From the NCBI GenBank assembly GCA_038030265.1, contig CM075942.1:39894751-39958750 (forward strand): a stretch of DNA of 64,000 nt, given 5' to 3'. Below, piece by piece: positions 59,317-64,000 of the stretch. The notes below the pieces were generated by a model that saw only the letters and a program-made list of their open reading frames with translations, had not been told where the DNA came from and searched no databases. Position 1 is the stretch's first letter; every line of letters begins with the position of its first letter. The position numbers were made by a program, and so were the translations under genes. This stretch comes from Corythucha ciliata (Eukaryota > Arthropoda > Insecta > Hemiptera > Tingidae).

Positions 59317-59560
59317 TCAAGGTGACTAAGCTTTCTGTAGGTGCCTTAGGTCTTCGGTCATTACTGTCCGCTGGACTGTTGCTGGACCCCAGAGCATGAT
59401 TAAAATTGTCATTGGGCTGTGATTTTTTAGCATTCGTGAACTTCAATTTCAAATTATCTTGTTATGCTGCTCTAGGGTGAGTAATGGGGAGTAAAGGGTT
59501 GCTGGTGATGTCAGTCTCCACCCCTCCCGTATGCGCCACCTGTAGCAGAGTTTAGCCACA
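59317..59560. mobile_element. MITE, family J (copy 2)
   Basis: TCAAGGTGACTAAGCTTTCT left end, GATGTCAGTCTCCACCCCTC body; right end decayed (TAGCAGAGTTTAGCCAC). Directly follows the family H copy. Confidence 0.7.
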
Positions 59561-59574
59561 ATTTTTACTTTGCG

Positions 59575-59690
59575 CTCAATTAACAGATTTTTCTCTCTCT
59601 CTTCTGCCTCGAATTAGCCTTCTTTTTCTCAAGTTTACCCACAAATGGGCGCTATTACTCGCAATTTTAGCCTCAAATCTCAGAGGCGTC
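59575..59690 (-). repeat. Degenerate ~30-bp array, inverted short block
   Basis: TCTCAAGTTTACCC and GCAATTTTAGCC words, complement of the array unit. Confidence 0.45.
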
Positions 59691-60123
59691 ACCATTGGGG
59701 ACAAGCGGAGCTGGAGCCCAACACTACTATTTTTGAATTAAATAAAGCTAACAAGCCGGATTAAGGATTAGTGCTAGTTTTTTAGCAAAGTGGTTGAGTT
59801 TTTGAGTGAAATTAGCGCGTCAAAAGACGCAATTTCGAGTTTACCCTATTCTGCAAAGTAAGCGAATTTCACCCCAGAAACTGACTGTGCTCACATAAAA
59901 AGGGCAATATTCCACGAAGAACTTCCACGTTTGCCGGTTAAACGATCGGTGTAGCCTTTCAATGTATAAAAAACTGTCAATTCTTGCCCAAGAAAATGAC
60001 ATTTTGATCACTAAACTTGTCATTTTGTCCTCACGGGAACTAAAATCGGCAACCCCTGAAATGACATTCACCCCTCCCCCACCCACAAAATATCCAAAAA
60101 TTAGGTGAAATTATACCTCATTT

Positions 60124-60791
60124 GTGATCGAAAATATCTCATCGACTACGGTCCGAAAATCAAAACTCTTCGAGATATGATTTTTTAAATGATTTTTGAG
60201 GCTTAAGTCACTTTTCTCAACAAAATACAAGTTGCTCGCTTTCGAGTGAACGTTTTGCAACTTTTGATGATAGATTCGGGAAGAGCACCCTTTGTTCTGT
60301 CGGAATAAGATATTTGAGATCAATTTGATTGCTTTCGGTGGCCTTGACAGCCATTCAAACCCAGCCATTCAGGAATTTTTAATTTTTCAAAAAACTTCAA
60401 CCCCCACGATTTCATGCTAAATCCCTTCATATGGGAATCCCAAGGTCAGAAAAACTTCTTCAATGTATCCTCTTCAAAATTACACTTGAGAGTTTTTTTT
60501 TAGTTTATAGGCAGTTTTTTCGGCGCAAATTACCATTTTATAACAAAAAAGGCATTTATTCTTTCTTCAAAATAGCAAGTCTTGGTTAGTTATGATCGTC
60601 AACATTTCAACAACTCTTGCGCTGTAATTTTTTTTTGTTTGACTAGAGAAACCGTTAGGTAAATCATCTAATGTCTGCATTTACATGAAACTTATCATAT
60701 TCGCCTTTATTGTCGCTCCGGCAGCTGGCTATCGATAGAGCGTGTTGATGATCATAACTACCCAAAACTTGCTGTTTTGAAGAAAGAAATG

Positions 60792-60841
<50 letters not shown>

Positions 60842-61257
60842 TAAAATGTAATTTGCGCCAAAACACCGCCTGTTAACTGAAAAAAAAATCTCAAGAGTGA
60901 TTTTGAAGAGGATACACTGAAGAAGTTTTTCTGACCCTGGGAAGCCGATGTGGAGGGATTTAGCGTGAAATAGTGGGGGTTGAATTCTTTTGAAAAATTA
61001 AAAATTCCTGATTTTCCCCAGTTTGAATGGCTGTCAAGGCCACCGAAAGCAATCAAATTGATCGAAAATGGCTCATCGCGACAGAAAAAAGTGTGCTCTT
61101 TCCGAATCCGTCGTCAAAAGTTGCAAAACATTTACTCGGAAGCGGGCAACTCGCATTTTGTCGAGAAAAGTGACTTGAGCCTTAAAAATCATTAATAAAA
61201 TCATATCTCGAAGAGTTTTTATTTTCGGACCATAGTCGATGGGGCATTTTCGATCAC
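60124..61257. mobile_element. 1.1-kb foldback with ~485-bp arms
   Basis: The left arm (60124-60607) and right arm (about 60738-61257) are inverted complements at roughly 85-90%, around a 130-bp unique centre. Landmarks on both sides: GCTGTCAAGGCCACCGAAAG, CGAAAATC.AAACTC..CGAG and ATTTTGAAGAGGATACA. The right arm holds a ~48-nt T-run (60793-60840). Open frames in both arms mirror each other and show no domain. Confidence 0.8.
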
Positions 61258-61525
61258 TTGTAATCCTTTGAAAACCTTCCTCCTCCCAATTAAGGTCGCA
61301 ACCGCCAATCTCTTTCCATTCATGTTTGGCAATAGTTTATCCAGAAAACATTTTAAAACTCCTTAAAAATTGCAAAAACTCATTATTTAGCCCACATGCC
61401 GGTGGTAAAAGTAGGGCTCTTTTCCGCCATTGTGCCTCGACGCTAGCGCTGCAAGTGATAATTTGAATCGCCAATTGCAAGCCTCAAAAAGCTGGAAGGA
61501 TATCAGATATTGCGTGCATAGCTTA

Positions 61526-62279
61526 AGCTGCGTATACACTTGCGAACCGAGCCTGAGCCGAGCGGCTCGCGAGCCGCTCGTTGGAGGCTCCGAGCGTGCT
61601 CTGAGCATGTTCAGAGCACGCTCGCTGAAATGTTGTTTCTCTCAAGCCGGGGGAAAACTGTGAGCATGGGACGAGCCGAGAGCTGCCGTATGAAGTGTAT
61701 TTATTATTTCTCAGTGGTGGACAGAGTCGCTGGTGCATTATGGCCTCGAAGGATACTACATCGCTCTTGGTTATGATCGGTGCGGCGTATAATGGCCCGT
61801 GTGCAGAGCCCCAAAAAAAGGAAATCGCGTGGTCAGTGGGGGCAAATGGATTTGTATCGAAAAAGAAAAAAATGGGTTTCGGGTCCCATAAATTGGGATG
61901 GTTTTTGTAGGCCTCAATTAGAGAAATTTGCCTCTCCTCTGACCATTCCATTAGGACGACGACAACGACAATGGTGAAAACAGAGAAAAACAAAAAACCC
62001 GCTAACTGAAAAAGGGAGATGACAAAGTTCCCCTCAAAGAAATGCCCCCTCTTCACGCTTTTGTCTCGAGCGCGCTCTGAGCCTACTAAAAGCCCGTCCC
62101 AACTTGACGAACCAATTCCTTTGATGTTGAGTGAAAAACCGACAGGAGATAGAGCCTAGTACGAGCGGCTCGCGAGCCGCTCAAAACGTGCTCGTCGTAA
62201 CAAAAACACGCTTCGAGCCTGTTTAGAGCGGCTCGCGAGCCGCTCGGCTCAGGCTCGGCTCGCAAGTGTATACGCAGCT
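61526..62279. mobile_element. PIF/Harbinger-like element with palindromic TIRs
   Basis: TIRs of ~54 bp (AGCTGCGTATACACTTGCGA.. and complement), TTA at 61523-61525 and 62280-62282. Each TIR contains a 20-bp self-complementary word, GAGCGGCTCGCGAGCCGCTC (61560-61579, 62226-62245), with a third copy inside at 62163-62182. A MADF fragment inside supports PIF/Harbinger. Confidence 0.8.
61866..61951 (-). pseudogene. MADF domain N-terminal fragment
   Basis: Minus-strand ATG at 61951 starts MEWSEERQISLIEAYKNHPN, followed by LWDPK: the first two helices of a MADF domain. The rest is lost, and the longer open frame around it is TIR sequence. Confidence 0.6.
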
Positions 62280-62936
62280 TTAGACTCATGCGTAGTTGAA
62301 AGTTGAAATGGCGTGTTGAATTGAAGAGGAAGGCGAATAGCTTAATGGATTTATTAAACAAAATAAATTCGCTAACACCGCCTTTTGCAACTTTTAGGTA
62401 TTTTCATTGCTCTTTATACTGAACTATAAGAAATGCTGATCCACTGAAATATAGAAATGTTGATGACTGAAAAAGTCAGAACCGGTCTGGCAATAAGGCA
62501 AAATAATTTTAAATTGCGACGAAGGAATTTTCGTTCCACCTTGTGTACTAATGGGGAACTTGCATGCATCTCAGATTGGGGAGAAAAGTATACCTGTGAT
62601 TTGAAACGTGCTAACAAGGATACCAACGGAAGTTTCAACCCGATTGGTGCGTCTTGTGATTTTAGAAAAAGTTCAGGAGGATGGTGCGAGGGGAAATGAC
62701 GTAGTTGGTTACTTATGAAAGGGAACTCTAAAATTATTTGTTCACAAATAAAAAGAAAAATGTTCCTCCATAAAATTGTCCCCCTTGCCTGTAACATCCA
62801 TCTCATTGAATAACTTGTGACGTAATCAAACCCACACTCAACATTTTTAAAAATTCGTTTTAAAATAATCGTTGATTGTTTTCAACATTTAATGAGTGCA
62901 ATCATAGCCTTGTACAATATGCAAGTTATTATTATT

Positions 62937-63029
62937 ATTAGTTTTCAAGCCATACAACTTGATGATTAATATTTTATTTTTGGGGTATGTGCAAGTCCCC
63001 CAATATACTTTTGTCCACACCACAAGTGT
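62937..63029. repeat. Direct repeat, copy 1 (TTTTCAAGCCATACAACTTG)
   Basis: About 92 bp recur at 63907-64000 with one T difference, 971 bp downstream. The second copy is cut by the window end, so the true length is unknown; LTRs or a tandem duplication are both possible. Confidence 0.85.
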
Positions 63030-63906
63030 TATTGTCGCATGACCGTAGTTAGAGGTTTGTGAATGGGTAAGACGGAGTGGGGCACACATAGGCGCATATA
63101 CCGAAGCCATCCCACACTCACAGGCTCACACCCACTATAGTACATCTTATTGTACTTGTGAAATAAATTTCGCTTCTCGGATTAGTGGCACTCACAGATC
63201 CGAATACCGCTGGTCTTGTTCACGCTAAATCCCAATTTCGCTGTGTTATACATATATCAATCAAAAATGCAATTTCTCTGGTTCTGGTCCTTCAAGAAAG
63301 CAATTCCGCGGGTTGGCCTCTTTGGAAGTCCAAATGTGATGAATTTGACACCTACTGAACTCAATTTCGTGGATTATGATAACAGTTGGTATAGAAATAG
63401 TATGTAAAACGATGTCAGTCTCAGATCTAAGTATGTATGAATGTTTGTCGCCCGCGGTATTTGGCAATTTCTCTCGCAGAAAATAATGGGCGTGGGGGGG
63501 GGGAAGTAATGTCGTTCGAGTTTCTAATGTGGTTCATAGGATATAATACAGTACTGTAATCATTAATCATAGGGCTGATTGGAATCATATAGGAAAAGGA
63601 AAAATTAAAATTAACTTTCTGTTCATGAAATGTTGCGCTGTACCTGATTATACGGATAGGCATTCCTCTTATTTAACTTTAAGAAAATTATTCATAATTG
63701 TAATTAATTAAACAATTAATTAATTGATCAACAATTAATTTCGTATTTTCGAATTTACCTGAAATTCAGAGAATGTCTGGTGGTTGAAAATAATCAAGCA
63801 AGGCAATTTCATTCGCGGGGTGAACCCCCTGTAATAGAAAAGTGAAACACGTGTGAGACGAGATGCGAATGAATTTCATAGCCATATGTGTTCATAATAG
63901 TTAATA

Positions 63907-64000
63907 ATTAGTTTTTCAAGCCATACAACTTGATGATTAATATTTTATTTTTGGGGTATGTGCAAGTCCCCCAATATACTTTTGTCCACACCACAAGTGT
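63907..64000. repeat. Direct repeat, copy 2, runs off the window
   Basis: Partner of 62937-63029; identical apart from one T in the leading T-run. Confidence 0.85.

Noticed and set aside
1..64000. CRISPR array, bacterial insertion sequences or horizontally acquired operon
   Set aside because: No regularly spaced identical repeats and no operon-like gene packing; repeats are eukaryotic elements.

Overview
This is a eukaryotic window. Spliced genes with short GT-AG introns (59-131 bp where both splice sites can be read), very low gene density, many foldback DNA elements and a hemi-degraded set of retroelements all point to an arthropod, most likely an insect. A hemipteran is my guess, because DUF4806-like and SWIM-type transposon-associated genes are common there, but the sequence does not prove it. 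Base composition is AT-rich with local C or G runs. I see no bacterial operons, rRNA or CRISPR.

Host genes. Two look real. (1) A complete 7-exon gene on the minus strand (49495 down to 47704) encodes a 333-residue CRAL-TRIO protein of the alpha-tocopherol-transfer-protein-like type; every intron phase agrees. (2) Two minus-strand exons, 30429-30093 and 7503-7305, are in matching phase and separated by a 22.6 kb intron. They belong to a larger gene that I cannot name. Everything from 7.5 to 30 kb would lie inside that intron.

Mobile DNA, left to right. 0-7 kb: foldback MITEs, a degenerate ~30 bp repeat array and an isolated hammerhead-ribozyme-like core. 8.5-11.1 kb: a 2.1 kb terminal-inverted-repeat element, built of AACGTT-rich repeats and holding a broken DUF4806-like gene, inserted in a simple-repeat array. 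14.7-16.4 kb: a near-perfect palindrome, a MITE and a 3-copy tandem repeat. 19.3-26.8 kb: a recent 3.1 kb duplication (two copies 1.3 kb apart), each copy holding a LINE 3' remnant, a tRNA-like foldback with 13-bp target duplications and SWIM-type zinc-finger exons. 31.6-37.5 kb: an outer TIR pair enclosing a hAT element with an 8-bp target duplication, which contains a MITE, which contains another MITE. 39.6-45.1 kb: a Ty3/Gypsy pol remnant cut by a TTAA-flanked insertion, with its 3' LTR cut by a MADF-bearing element. 46.3-47.5 kb: a Penelope-like element with inverted terminal arms that both carry a hammerhead core. 53.3-56.7 kb: an almost intact 3.3 kb DDE-type transposon with 28-bp TIRs, subterminal repeats and a two-exon transposase-like gene with one frame break. 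59-62.3 kb: a tandem MITE cluster, a 1.1 kb foldback and a PIF/Harbinger-like element with a MADF fragment.

The window is therefore a transposon-packed intronic/intergenic tract around two host genes. Its most interesting parts are the DDE element at 53.3 kb, the ribozyme-bearing Penelope arms, the tRNA-like foldback and the layered insertions at 31.6-37.5 kb.
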